Source of the DNA: Heliopora coerulea
Taxonomy: Eukaryota > Cnidaria > Anthozoa > Scleralcyonacea > Helioporidae
Assembly (NCBI GenBank): GCA_030142905.1
Contig: JASJOG010000056.1
Span: forward strand, 1,515,501 to 1,579,500
Length of the DNA: 64,000 nt
Direction of reading: 5' to 3'
In this document: piece by piece, positions 53,537-64,000 of the stretch
Layout of the letters: each line of letters begins with the position of its first letter
Numbering within the stretch: position 1 is the stretch's first letter
Made by a program: the position numbers and the translations under genes
Notes under the pieces: generated by a model
Seen by the model: the letters and a program-made list of their open reading frames with translations, nothing else
Told to the model about the DNA's origin: nothing
Database searches by the model: none

Positions 53537-56500
53537 TTACGAACGCTCAAGCAGTACAATTAGTTCACAGTGGCTTGTTTGTGGAAATAAATCGACTGGG
53601 ACAGCTCTGACGATGCGGAATGGATCTCCTTTGTTTCGCTTTGTTACTGGACGACACAAACTGAGGTAAAAAGGAGAAAAGAACGAATATTATAAAGCGG
53701 CATTATACATGGTCAAACGCGAGCTTTTATTCCCTCGTCCATCGCGCGAAGCGGAGTGCGAAGGCCGAAAGCCCGTGCGGGCAAGGGTACTCAATGCACA
53801 AGGAGCCCATTTGGGGAACGAAATTTTGCAACTCGTTGGCTCACACCCCTGTTCCGATTGGAGTATCCAAGCACGGAATATTTCCCGCCAAAGACGTACC
53901 GAAGTTAGTGTTGCTCATTTGGTCCTGTTATTTCATTTTTTAAAATAAATACCTAATGTTTGTTTGGTGTTTGAACGTAATGGTCCAAACTGGGGATTTC
54001 CTCGACTTTCGAAATGCTGAAACACAGTCGCCAAGAGACTTGTTATTTTATACGAATATATTACTTCGATTTCGCGGCCATAGTTAAAATAGAGCTGGTA
54101 GGCTGGTTTCGCAGTTTAAAAGATGCTTTGAAAGCAGAACGCTAAGGAAATCCTTATCCTACACACTACACGGTTGGAGGTCAATTTCTACCACTATGTT
54201 CAACTAGCATTCTAAATATTTTCACGTGGTGCTTACTCGACAAAATCCTTCATAACGGAGCTGGGGCTGCAGGATATGTAGATTAACTTCTTGAGGCTGG
54301 AACAACGGCGCATTGCTTGAATTACTTTGTTGTCTAAAAAAGGAATGGTACTGTTCAGTTAAACACCTGGAAGTGGCGAACTCCAATTTGCCACACTATC
54401 GAAAAGCAGCACTTTATTCAAAGCCCACTCTAGCTGGGCTTTGATATTCATACTTAGTTACGATTACCGCCTGGTTCGTCTATCGCATCAATTTTCAAGA
54501 AACCATTTTACCTACATGTATGTAGTCTTTCTTTGGCCGAAAAACGACACACAGGGAGGACACACTGTCGTTATGTTTATGACCTGTGGTACTACGCCCA
54601 ATTAATTTTTGTTTACGATCAAACCTTTAACCGTTCATTGCATGGTCGTTTGGTTAAGTCTTTGATAGCTCAGAATTTACTTTATTCATATACCGTTTTT
54701 AATTTGGACGGGAAACCTCCTTGTCCATACGCATGGTCAGTGGCGCAACCAACCCATTGGTTGTGGGCTGGCACAGGCACATAGCGATGAATTTACCGAG
54801 GGGGGAGACCGCGGAGCATGAAGCACAAGCTTTCTGGGAGGTGCGGGGACACGGTCCCCAAGGAGTTTCTGAGTTCTTGGGCCCTTGAAATGGCAGTTCC
54901 TGCATTTTAAGAGGATGTTTGCCCAGTTCTGACCTAGCTGCTCCTCAGGAATCCACACAAGACACTCTTAGTGAAGATACATGTGTAGCAGATCAGGTTT
55001 TACAAATTATAATCAGTGTTAATAGAATGGGATATCCAATATAGTATATAGCGTGGGATGTCCAAGCACGTGTCCGGCCAGGCCCGTCCTTGGCAACGCC
55101 ACTGCGCGCGGTTTTGTAAACAGAAAAGGCCTAATCCTGTTAAAATTGTAGACAACTTACGACAACCCGCTCGAGGTGGATCGATAATTCCAACGACAGA
55201 TTCCTCTTCTAAATTCTTAGTTGTTTCTATGATAACGTTCTCAGCCCGTCCACAGATGAACTTGGCATTAGTTATACCTGATGAAGTGTTAAAAAATATG
55301 TGGTTAATGTAGTTCATGCTTCTTTTTAATGGCGCAACGTCGAGGTTTACGGCAAGCATGTTTATATTTCGTCGAATGTTTTGGGATTTACATGTGTGGC
55401 TTCATTTCTTTCACATGGATACCGGTTTTTTATCGATCAGCAAAGATATCAGCCAGGGGGCACGCAATTAAAAATTTTTCTTCCTACACAAGCGCTGGTA
55501 AGTCAAGGACTCACCACAGTTTGTATAGCAAGAAACAACGAAGCCTTAACAGCACGACTTATTGGATATGTCACGTATTTTGGTGACGTAATGTTGTCGG
55601 ACGGGTTCGGCCGAAGATCGGAAAGCCAGAAGTTTCGGGGTGATGACGTATAAATACTACGGTTCGCTATAGATACCCTTTCTTACTAATGACTTCCGCA
55701 AATGAAGGAGACATCACTGCTCGCACAGCTTAAAATTGGTTCGTGATATAATAAAAAAACAATAAACGAGAAATTCTCTAACCATTTGATGTCGCGTTAA
55801 ATCGTGCATCCTCCACTGCTCCCTCACAAGCTTCAACTCCGACCACTTTCTTCGCCAGCTATAGACAAACAGTTCAGGTTCGTAAAGTTTATGCTAAATA
55901 GTTCAAGAAATGTGGTGATCACTTCGACGAGGTTGGTTGCATTCAATCCCATCAGGTTGAAAAGATAAAGAAACAACGGCCATACTGTATGCATACTGTT
56001 CAGCAGCAATAGCAGTTAATAAGATTCCTCGTTGAAGTATACTACCAACATGATTGCCATAAGGTGACGTGCAACCCAGGGTTGAATTTAGTCTACTGAA
56101 GTCTGGTTTGGGTGTGAAAATAAAACGTTTCGCAGTAGAGACCTTTAGGAATCGATTGGGAGCTTATGTAATGGTTATATAATAAGCCAGGGCTGTTATG
56201 TATCGGGTATACCTTTCGGAGTGGATTGATGGTTTATGTATCGGTTCTGTAATCTCGCTGAGGCCATAAAATAAGGTCATATAATCTACATAGCTATTAC
56301 ATGATCTTTAGACATGAACTAACCTTTGCCATCGATAAACCAATAGTTCCAGTCCCACAGCAAATATCTACAATTCAAACGCCAAGGATAGGTTTCGTTA
56401 ACACACTGGAATTTATCTGAACTGTTAGTAATCTTTCTGCCATTTAACCACTGTTGATCTCAAAACAACTGGATTTCGCGTCCTTTGCGATGAGCAGTAA

Positions 56501-59500
56501 AAATTCAAGTTTACTAAGCTACACCCTGTTCCATGGCTCGTTCACTTACCGCAGCATACGCTTGTGAATGCCCTAATACACCTTTACTATCTTTATCAGT
56601 GAAACACACATGTAATGAAGTAATAATAGTGTGAGATAATGGGTGAGCTGTATGTACATGTAACTAAGGCAATAGCCGTGTAACTACTTCAAGTTGTGTG
56701 GGATGTAACGCTCTTCGATGTTTCAAAACCAACCAAAACAACTAGTTAAGTGGATCAGTTTGTTCAAAAGGAGACGGCAAAATGATCTGTCTAACTTAAG
56801 AGCGAGATTTACATAGGAAATAACAATTACAACACAGTGCAACTCCGTTCATTTGCCCAGTGCAATCACTTGTCAGAAAAATACGAAGATGTTCCTTAGG
56901 CTTGGTTACGTAGGAATTTTCTTATACGGAACTTGCCCAGAATTACAGTCTTCGACGTTACTTCGCTCCAATGTTGAACTGTCTTGTATAACACCTCTGC
57001 AGCTTTAGTATTCACTTGAGGAAAATAAAAAACTTTGTCAATGGAACGTAATATTTCTAACCGGAAATACACACTGCAAAATTTTAAAACTTGAGATGAC
57101 TTAAAGAACTACTGGAGCACAACAGCCGAAGCGTACTGAGAAGAGTAAGAAAGATACAAGAAGAACGAAAATGCGTTGATCAAGTATGTACACAACGATT
57201 AGAATACACCTGAACAAAACAAAACATAAAACGAAACTTCTTGGGAGACTACGTCCTTGCTAGATTTTGCTTCCTTTTTAAATTTTTTAACCAATTCCTT
57301 CCTTCATGAAATTTTAAATTCATTTCTTTCACTCATTCTAACATGATTTTTCCCCTTTCTCTGTTCTTTCATTAGTCCTATTCTTCTAATTTGTTGTTGT
57401 ATGAAAGGGTTAAACGATCTTTTTAACTGGTTTTTCTTTTTTTGCTTGTATTGGCAATTTTTTGACATTAAAACTATTGGTAGTTCACTACCCGTAAACT
57501 TTCTAATACACGGTTTTTACACTACCTGTTCGAGCTAAAATCATATGCATACCTTGAAAAAAGGCGTCTGGAGATATCCTGAATTTCATATCGCACATGT
57601 TCTCGAAGATGAACTGTTTAAGAAACACAGAAACGATGACAGAAAATAAGAGAAAACAATTAACAATGTAAAGTGTTCATAAAGTAAACTTAAAGCAAAC
57701 ACTGGGCACCTTTTTTTTGTTTCTTTATTTTAATGAAGAGAGAAGCATTGTGGGTGCGTTCACTGAAAATTTCACGTGAATATAGCTCATACTATTCCAG
57801 CTATAAGCTCTCAAAATGTGGCATGGCCAATTCAATTTTTAGAAAATTTCGAGCCCTCAATTAGAGTGGGGCCAAATTACCTCAGAACGTATGAAAAATG
57901 GCTAGTCTGATCGATCCACAACTACAAAGACGCGCCACTGTTGTTATCACTGACCAACAGAATGAAGGTTACAGATTTTAGATTCATCTTGAGATCAAAA
58001 TTTTCGTCTGCTAGGCCAGTTTACTGGTAAACTAGGAACGACTCTGTATACCTTATTCTTAACCAAGGACATCGATGTTCCCAGTTGTAAAGTAGTATAG
58101 GGCATTCATCACTAATATTACATCACGTTAAGTAATCATTACCTTCTCTCCAAAAACATGTCCCAGTGAATTTCCATCTGTGGTATTGCTTGAACTATAT
58201 GACAAAAAAATATGAAGCCTCTTAAGCAGGTCTTACATATTTCAAAGAGTTTTGACCAGAACTGCGAGGTCTTTCTGAAAAAAAAACTTCATTGGTTTTG
58301 GGAAAGATTTGTTTCGAAACCGTCGAAACTACATGTAGTTCTGATATGGTGGAAAGTGTTTGTGAATTCGATTCGCAGGAAAAGTATTGCCTAGTTATTA
58401 ACTGGCATCAAGGCTAGTTTACACTTAGAACTTTTGCTGCAGGTTTAGCTGTAATTCTACAATCATTTCGTTTCTGTATGCATGTATTCACTAATGTTCT
58501 AACAAGATCTCGAGTCCACGGGGCTTACAGCTTTGAACCAGTTTACAAACTGTTTCTGCTAAATTTCCGTTTATTTACATCGTCGTGCCGTTAAGATATC
58601 ACATGCATATAGTCAATTTCATCCGATTTTCTCTGGAAATGAAGGTATTTTTGAGAAGCTACTTCAAACTATATAACGGTAAAGAATTTTTCATCGAATA
58701 TCCTCAGAGTTTGTCAAAAAAACTCGGCTTCACCTCGCTTTTTTAACAGTTTCTCGGTGTTTTGAAATCCAAGGAAGTATTCGTAATGGAAAAATTACTT
58801 TAGTGACGTTCAACGAAACGCCTAAATTGCTGGACTGCAACGGAGTTGACTAAACGTCCAGCAATTAATTTAGATTAGATGTGTTCTGAAACGTAGGTAT
58901 TAAAAATACGTTAACAATACACCTGCTTTCCCACTCGTTCAAGGGCAGGGAATACTGTTATCGAATCCAGCAAAAGTCGTGATGAATGGTAGGTATCCAC
59001 TTATTCAAACGCTGACACTACTGGGGAATCGGCTAGCGACTTGTTTTTCGCCATCGCTCCACGACCTAGCGATGCTACGGCATCCACCCACTGATCCTTA
59101 TACCGGCTTGTATACTGGCTGCTGCAATAATTAACATCAATTGTACAAAAATGTACCGTAGACAAAGTCACGAATGACATTCCAACATAATATTTTTGCT
59201 GAGTACAATTCTGCTCTCTAAGAGTGACTAATCTCATTGCTAACCACAAATAGTTTTTTTTCAAACCACAAAAAAACTTTTGTCTTACGAAACCTAACAA
59301 AGTATCGTCCAGATTCATATATCGTATCCGTATTTGTGCCAATACAAATAGAATCGCAGCGCAAGACGTGTGTATTTGACAAATAAAGACCAAAGTGAAT
59401 TAAAGAGAACAACAAGACTGACATAAAAACAGAAGTAAACACTGTAAGGAACCAACCTAGCTGAGGTAACGTCCACGTACATGGACGTTAACTGGACATG

Positions 59501-62500
59501 GTTTTGTTGTTGAAAATGCTCAACTAATTTCTGTATTTCGGCGTCAACGTCGCTCTAAAACGAAACATGTACGGAGAGAAAAACATTTCAGAATCATCCT
59601 CGCTGTAGCATGAACAGAATATCTCATGAATGGTGGAGCAGCGGTCCGGCAACCCAAAGATGCGAGCTCGAATCCCGCCCTAGTCAACTTTTCTAGTTGA
59701 CTTTAGCAGTGTAAGTCGATTCATGAAATATTCTGTTCGAGAAAAAAAATCACGCGAAATAAACGTTTTTCTCGAAGTATTCTTTTCAACAGCAGATTTT
59801 TGTTTTTTGGATACCAATACGAGCTTATATGTATAGTAAACCTTGATATGTTTCTTTTGATATTTTCCGTCTACTGTATTTCCTTTTGACATATTTTTAC
59901 AATACCTTTGCCATATTGTGTGACACTACTTGAGGGATACACATGATATCTCCTATGCAAGTAGTTCTGACTGTTAGCTGTTTCCAAAACCTGCAATAAC
60001 ACATGTATTAAATGCAATAATATGCTGGACACAAGCAGTAGTGTGCTAAATGTAGTAACATACTAGATACAATAATATATTGGACAGAGACGGAACAATT
60101 ACCACAAATCTTTGTGTTTCTAGTCGACGGACGTCACTGGAATTTTTTTTTTAAAAAAAGAATTATACCTACCCCTCGTGTGTACTCTGATTGAAAACGT
60201 CCAGAGACGACTTTGCAACATAAGATTGGAATACCTAAGACAAAAAAAAATGCCACAGTTTCCATGTCGTTCGATGTACCAGCGAAAACAGCGCTATAGG
60301 GAAACTCAGTGCAAAGCAGCTCAGCATGGAATAAAAAATTCAACAAAATGGAATAAGGTATTATGTGCAGAAGAACGAACTACACTGCAGTGTAGTGTGA
60401 GTACACTTAGGGTAAAGTGGGGTACAGCAGAGCAGGTCAGGGTAAGATAGGACAACATGGGGTAAGGTGGAATGGAATAGTTTAGAGTGAGATTGAGTTG
60501 GACTGGGTGAATTATGCTGAAAATCAAATCATTCACCTGTAAAACTTGTTTCATGGACTCAGGTATATTAGTGCATTCTTTTGGTTCAACGACGGTGCAA
60601 TGTCCCTCTGCAAATCAAAAATTAAACTATGTTATATATTACAAAACTATAAATCGTGAACGGAAGAAATCTAGCCTCCTTTGTTTTAAGTAGACTTTCT
60701 GGAATCACATACCTTTATACATTCCAAGTCGAAATCCAACCACTTTTCCTTCAGGGTAAACATACAAAAAATATTAACTTTGTTATACAGTGAACAACTA
60801 TAAGTAAAGTAGGTATTCATTTGCTAAGTGAAGCGATGCAAATCAGGAGTCTAACATCTTTTTAGTCCACTAGCAAAGTTTCTCTGGTAAGATTTTTTCC
60901 CACTAGCAAAACTTGTAAGTCTACTAGCTATACTTTAGTGCACTCGTTTTCCCTTTGATGACTAAAATAATGAATATGAAAAATTGATGTATTAGTGAGC
61001 GTAAAAGGTAGCGTGAAATTTATTCACCTCTGTCGCGATGCTCGAAGGAAACGCGAATGCGCAGATAAAGTGCACATAAGTTCTATGTAAAACCGCTTGT
61101 CATGGCTCACGCGTCAAACCCGTTTCTTCCCCCCCGTAAATGATTTTCGACGTGTGCGTACTTTCTTCAGTTTCACCACAAAATTCTCCAAGAACATTTC
61201 CTTTTCCCCCTAAATCCTAGTACAGAAATGTTTTCTCGCAAATGTTTGCTAGAGGATACTTTTTTTTACTCGCAACTTCCAAAAACCACTCGCACTTTGC
61301 GAGTGTTAATTTCGAGCCCTATAATAATAATAATAATAATAATAACTTTATTTAACGAGGGTAAAACACTTTACAGTTAAAACTGATAAACTAGTGTACT
61401 AGTTTCATTAACTGAAAAGGCCAAAGAGCAATCATTTTTAAAAATCGGTGTCCTAACGGTATAGTGAAAGTCTTATCCATAATCAATCAATTTTTCAATC
61501 AACCAACAAAAGGTACTAAATGTTCGATAGAATTCATCGAAACACATGCGTTCTTTGGACGAGATTTAAATCAACATATGGATTTGCGTTTGAAAAATGT
61601 AGAAAAAGGCGAAAAATTGATGAGCATTATAAGGGGTTTGCTCCAGATTTCTGAAAATGAGCATAAGCTTCCTACTTTATCAACACATTTGCTGGCTAAC
61701 AGTCAAGCTCAATGTCTCTCTGGGCTAGGGTACAACGCTATAAACCATTAACTCAGACACAAAAGCCAGACTCGTAAAAAAATAGTACAACTTGCCAGTA
61801 CATATATTAAAAGAATTCGATATATGAAGACCGCTGCGAATGGAAATTTGACTACGAAAATGACAACGGAAATTCAGTTTGTATTACAATTGACTCATTC
61901 GTTCGTTTATTTATATATCTAATATGTTATTTTATGTTATTAAGTTGACCAGTGAAGCCAATCAGCACAGAAATACGCTTTTCAGAGCATTTTTTAAATA
62001 TGTAAATTTTTTTTTATGTTTAAATTGCACACTCTTAAACTCACGCCATGCAAGCAACAAAGAAACTCACCAACACCACCGATTCCTTCGCCAATGGTAA
62101 ACTCACATTTATTACGATAACCTTCTAAAACGGGCTACAAAATACGAGCGATGGGTTGTTTAGTTCCACAGTTGGTCCTTCGTTAATATGATATGAAATA
62201 ACAGCAAAAGCAAGGACAGTAACTTTAGCGACCTGTTAACAGGCAAATTCATACCGAAGGCAAAAGTTTTTCCAGCGGGCAACACATCCCGTTACACTGA
62301 ATCCTGAACGAAGTAAAGAAAAAAGGAAAAAAAAACTTTAATGACATATTATGCCGAAGGAATTGGAACCTCGCGAGTCATCTCCTGTTTACCCAACACA
62401 TGTGTACGCTGTTCGGGCATTTGCTTGTTCAGATATAAAATTCTAGTCGCTTGGCTCAAAAGATCACCCTGAATTACCTCTGCTGACGAATCCATGGCCC

Positions 62501-63972
62501 CTAATAGAAGAAAGTAAAAGAATGAGAAACAAAGCGACGACCTTAAGTCTAGGCAATGTGGTTGATTACGAGAACTCGCCTCCATGTATGCCTGACGTCT
62601 GTCGTTTTTGTACTGATCGCGATTTAAATACGAAGACGTCCTCCTTATGAAATGACGAAGGTAGATAGAACCGTGAAAATGACGAAAATTGGCCTTTAGC
62701 GGGAATAGGCTCAAATGCATTGGAGTTTAGGTGCTTTACAGCTGCTCAGTTTAAAAAGACGCAAATGTTGTTATCCAAGAAGATGACATTCAAAAGAAAT
62801 TTCGAAAAAATCACCGGCTTGAAAGGTTATAATGGTGAAGCCCATTTATAACGACTGACATCAAAAATGGTTATTTCCTGTCATCGGGTTCCTTCATTAA
62901 TATCACTTGAGAACAACAGATTAATTTCAGAAATATAAACAGTTCATAATCAAACTGCTGTTACTTCTTTGGGGTACATCCCCTTGTGCTTGAAAGGTTA
63001 ATTTTGTCGGGCAAGTTGTGGGACTAACCACCAGCTTTTTTTTTCGGGCAATTTGACTGAAAGAGCTGGGCGATTTGTTGGCGAGCCTTATTTAGGAAAA
63101 AGAATAAAAAGGAAAATAATTATTACAACATCCATGCATTTACAATATAGTTTTGGACTAAAGCAAGTATTTTGATAAATATACTGTTGCACCTACCACA
63201 GCTGCTCCTGATAGTTGTCTTGTTAACTTTTTCAGAACCTTCACCATGCCTTCATATTTTACCTTAAGAATTACAATAAAATTAAGTGTAAGAATTTCCA
63301 CGACTTTAAAAATGCGAAAGTATTTTTACCGTATGAAGGTTTATCGCACAGCATAATTGTATCCTGAACATTCACCGTCGAAGATTCACCAGAAATCAAA
63401 GATGTAACTAGTGTGGTGTGTTTTGTGGGGGCACAAAGCCCTCCTAGTGTTTAAAATTCTAAATTTGTCGGACTGTTTTGCCGACAAAACTATTACCAGC
63501 CTTATTTAGAAGAGAGAATAAGATGGAAAATCGCAATTACAACACCAATGTAGCTTGTAATCCAGCTCCCATGTACATAGTTCCACTGCCAACCGACTGC
63601 AGACAATGAGAGCAAAACAACCTCGTTACAATAGCCTGGGGACGACGTATCGAATGATGTAATCTCAATGCAGGCTGCAGAAACTCCATAACCATCACAC
63701 ACTTTTTACAGCAATATTTTCTTTTTTCAGCCGCCAAAACTTCCTTATCCCACAATGTTTATACCCTTAGTTACGTCCTTGGTAACAACGCTCGTACAGG
63801 TGGATCAGTGGATGGAAGCGGGATGATAAAGTACCAGTTATGAAATGTTTGGTGTGAAAACGTTTTCGCAAGAAATCCATTCCATCCCTTGTCGCTCCAC
63901 TAGAAAATAATACCTACTGTCATTTGCTCTTCGTAGGGTTTGTTCCAAAGAGGAGTAACAGCATTTCGTAAC
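53537..63972 (-). CDS. TRMT2A: tRNA (uracil-5-)-methyltransferase TRMT2A, 18 exons (5' end outside window)
   Basis: Exons in coding order: 63918-63972, 63197-63262, 62478-62500, 62255-62303, 62071-62134, 60713-60748, 60537-60607, 60173-60234, 59906-59990, 59457-59554, 58143-58194, 57553-57613, 56937-57014, 56324-56367, 55783-55858, 55161-55277, 54237-54333, 53537-53660. They total 1258 nt with every phase joining, giving 418 residues to TAA. The enzyme makes 5-methyluridine 54 in tRNA using S-adenosylmethionine. Blocks in order: TPLWNKPYEEQ, CCPLEKLLPSP, YRNKCEFTIG, GFRLGMYKEG, FWKQLTVRTT, FRISPDAFFQVNT, the SAM-binding DICCGTGTIGLSMAK, VVGVEACEGAVEDAR, NAKFICGRAENV, DPPRAG, the nucleophile region YISCSP (usual SCNP) and DLFPQTSHCE with the likely catalytic Glu. 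The N-terminal RRM lies beyond 64000. One intron (before 56367) has a GC donor; exon 3 has only 23 nt. Confidence 0.97.
59600..59735 (+). repeat. SINE-like repeat with tRNA-like head in TRMT2A intron
   Basis: GATGCGAGCTCGAATCCCGC (B-box-like) followed by GTTGACTTTAGCAGTGTAAG and ATGAAATATTCTGTTC, the same motif order as at 13535-13720. Confidence 0.6.
61321..61460 (-). repeat. AAT microsatellite with LINE-tail-like sequence
   Basis: About 25 bp of (AAT)n is followed by AACTTTATTTAACGAGGGTA, resembling the tail of a minus-strand LINE as at 22.1 kb. The adjoining plus-strand frame at 61464-61751 is open but unrecognised. It lies in the TRMT2A intron between exons 62071 and 60748. Confidence 0.4.
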
Positions 63973-64000
63973 CTGAAAACCATAAAAACAGCCAATCCAT

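Noticed and set aside
55381..55653. 90-residue plus-strand frame (FFIDQQRYQPGG...)
   Set aside because: Lies antisense inside a TRMT2A intron, no recognised family and no splice support.
59001..59393. 130-residue minus-strand frame
   Set aside because: Lies between two well-supported TRMT2A exons; their phases join directly without it.
61464..61751. 95-residue plus-strand frame
   Set aside because: Next to a LINE-tail-like repeat in a TRMT2A intron; no recognised protein, probably transposon debris.
62349..62720. 123-residue minus-strand frame including DSSAEVIQGDLL
   Set aside because: It reads the TRMT2A microexon region in the wrong frame; the GPWIRQQ frame joins flanking exons in phase.
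1..64000. CRISPR array, operon or prokaryotic mobile island
   Set aside because: Spliced conserved animal genes and eukaryotic repeats dominate; no regularly spaced direct repeats with unique spacers were seen.

Overview
The window looks like nuclear DNA of a cnidarian, most likely a reef-building (scleractinian) coral. It is AT-rich, holds intron-rich conserved animal genes (CENPT, ENY2, TRMT2A), a large tandem family of intronless class A GPCRs of the kind expanded in corals, and many short DNA-transposon derivatives. The coral assignment is inference; the metazoan assignment is firm.

Layout. (1) 0.6-3.8 kb, + strand: the last four coding exons of CENPT, encoding the histone fold. Its introns carry a polypyrimidine tract, an array of palindromic TTCACATGTGAA words, a tRNA-like SINE and a hAT relic. 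(2) 4.0-6.5 kb: two unrecognised minus-strand open exons that each end in a stop, plus repeats. (3) 7.0-47.9 kb: twelve GPCR loci, all on + and all single-exon. Nine are open and three are broken by different lesions: 7006 (frameshift plus two stops), 30203 (one nonsense codon) and 42972 (apparent 8-bp deletion). Between them lie MITE-like elements, fold-backs, SINEs, microsatellites and a LINE fragment. The loci at 20.4, 30.2 and 39.8 kb come from segmental duplication that also copied promoter and transposon DNA. (4) 49.6-52.6 kb, +: ENY2 complete in five exons. (5) 53.5-64.0 kb, minus: TRMT2A, 18 exons whose phases all join, running off the right end before its N-terminal part. ENY2 and TRMT2A are convergent.

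The main subject is the receptor array. The receptors have a very short N terminus that usually begins Met-Asn-x-Thr/Ser, ERY instead of DRY after TM3, CFLP without Trp in TM6, NSxxFFW instead of NPxxY in TM7, a short second extracellular loop without a conserved cysteine, and no TM5 proline. These traits resemble the melanocortin/lipid/adenosine (MECA) group. In the nine loci measured the N-terminal cysteine and the cysteine before TM3 are exactly 94 residues apart, suggesting an unusual N-terminus-to-TM3 disulfide. Ligands cannot be read from sequence; a chemosensory or peptide/lipid-sensing role is inference. The array shows gene birth, probable gene conversion and gene death together with transposon activity. 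The other genes are ordinary housekeeping loci for kinetochore, chromatin/mRNA export and tRNA modification, with no visible functional link to the receptors.
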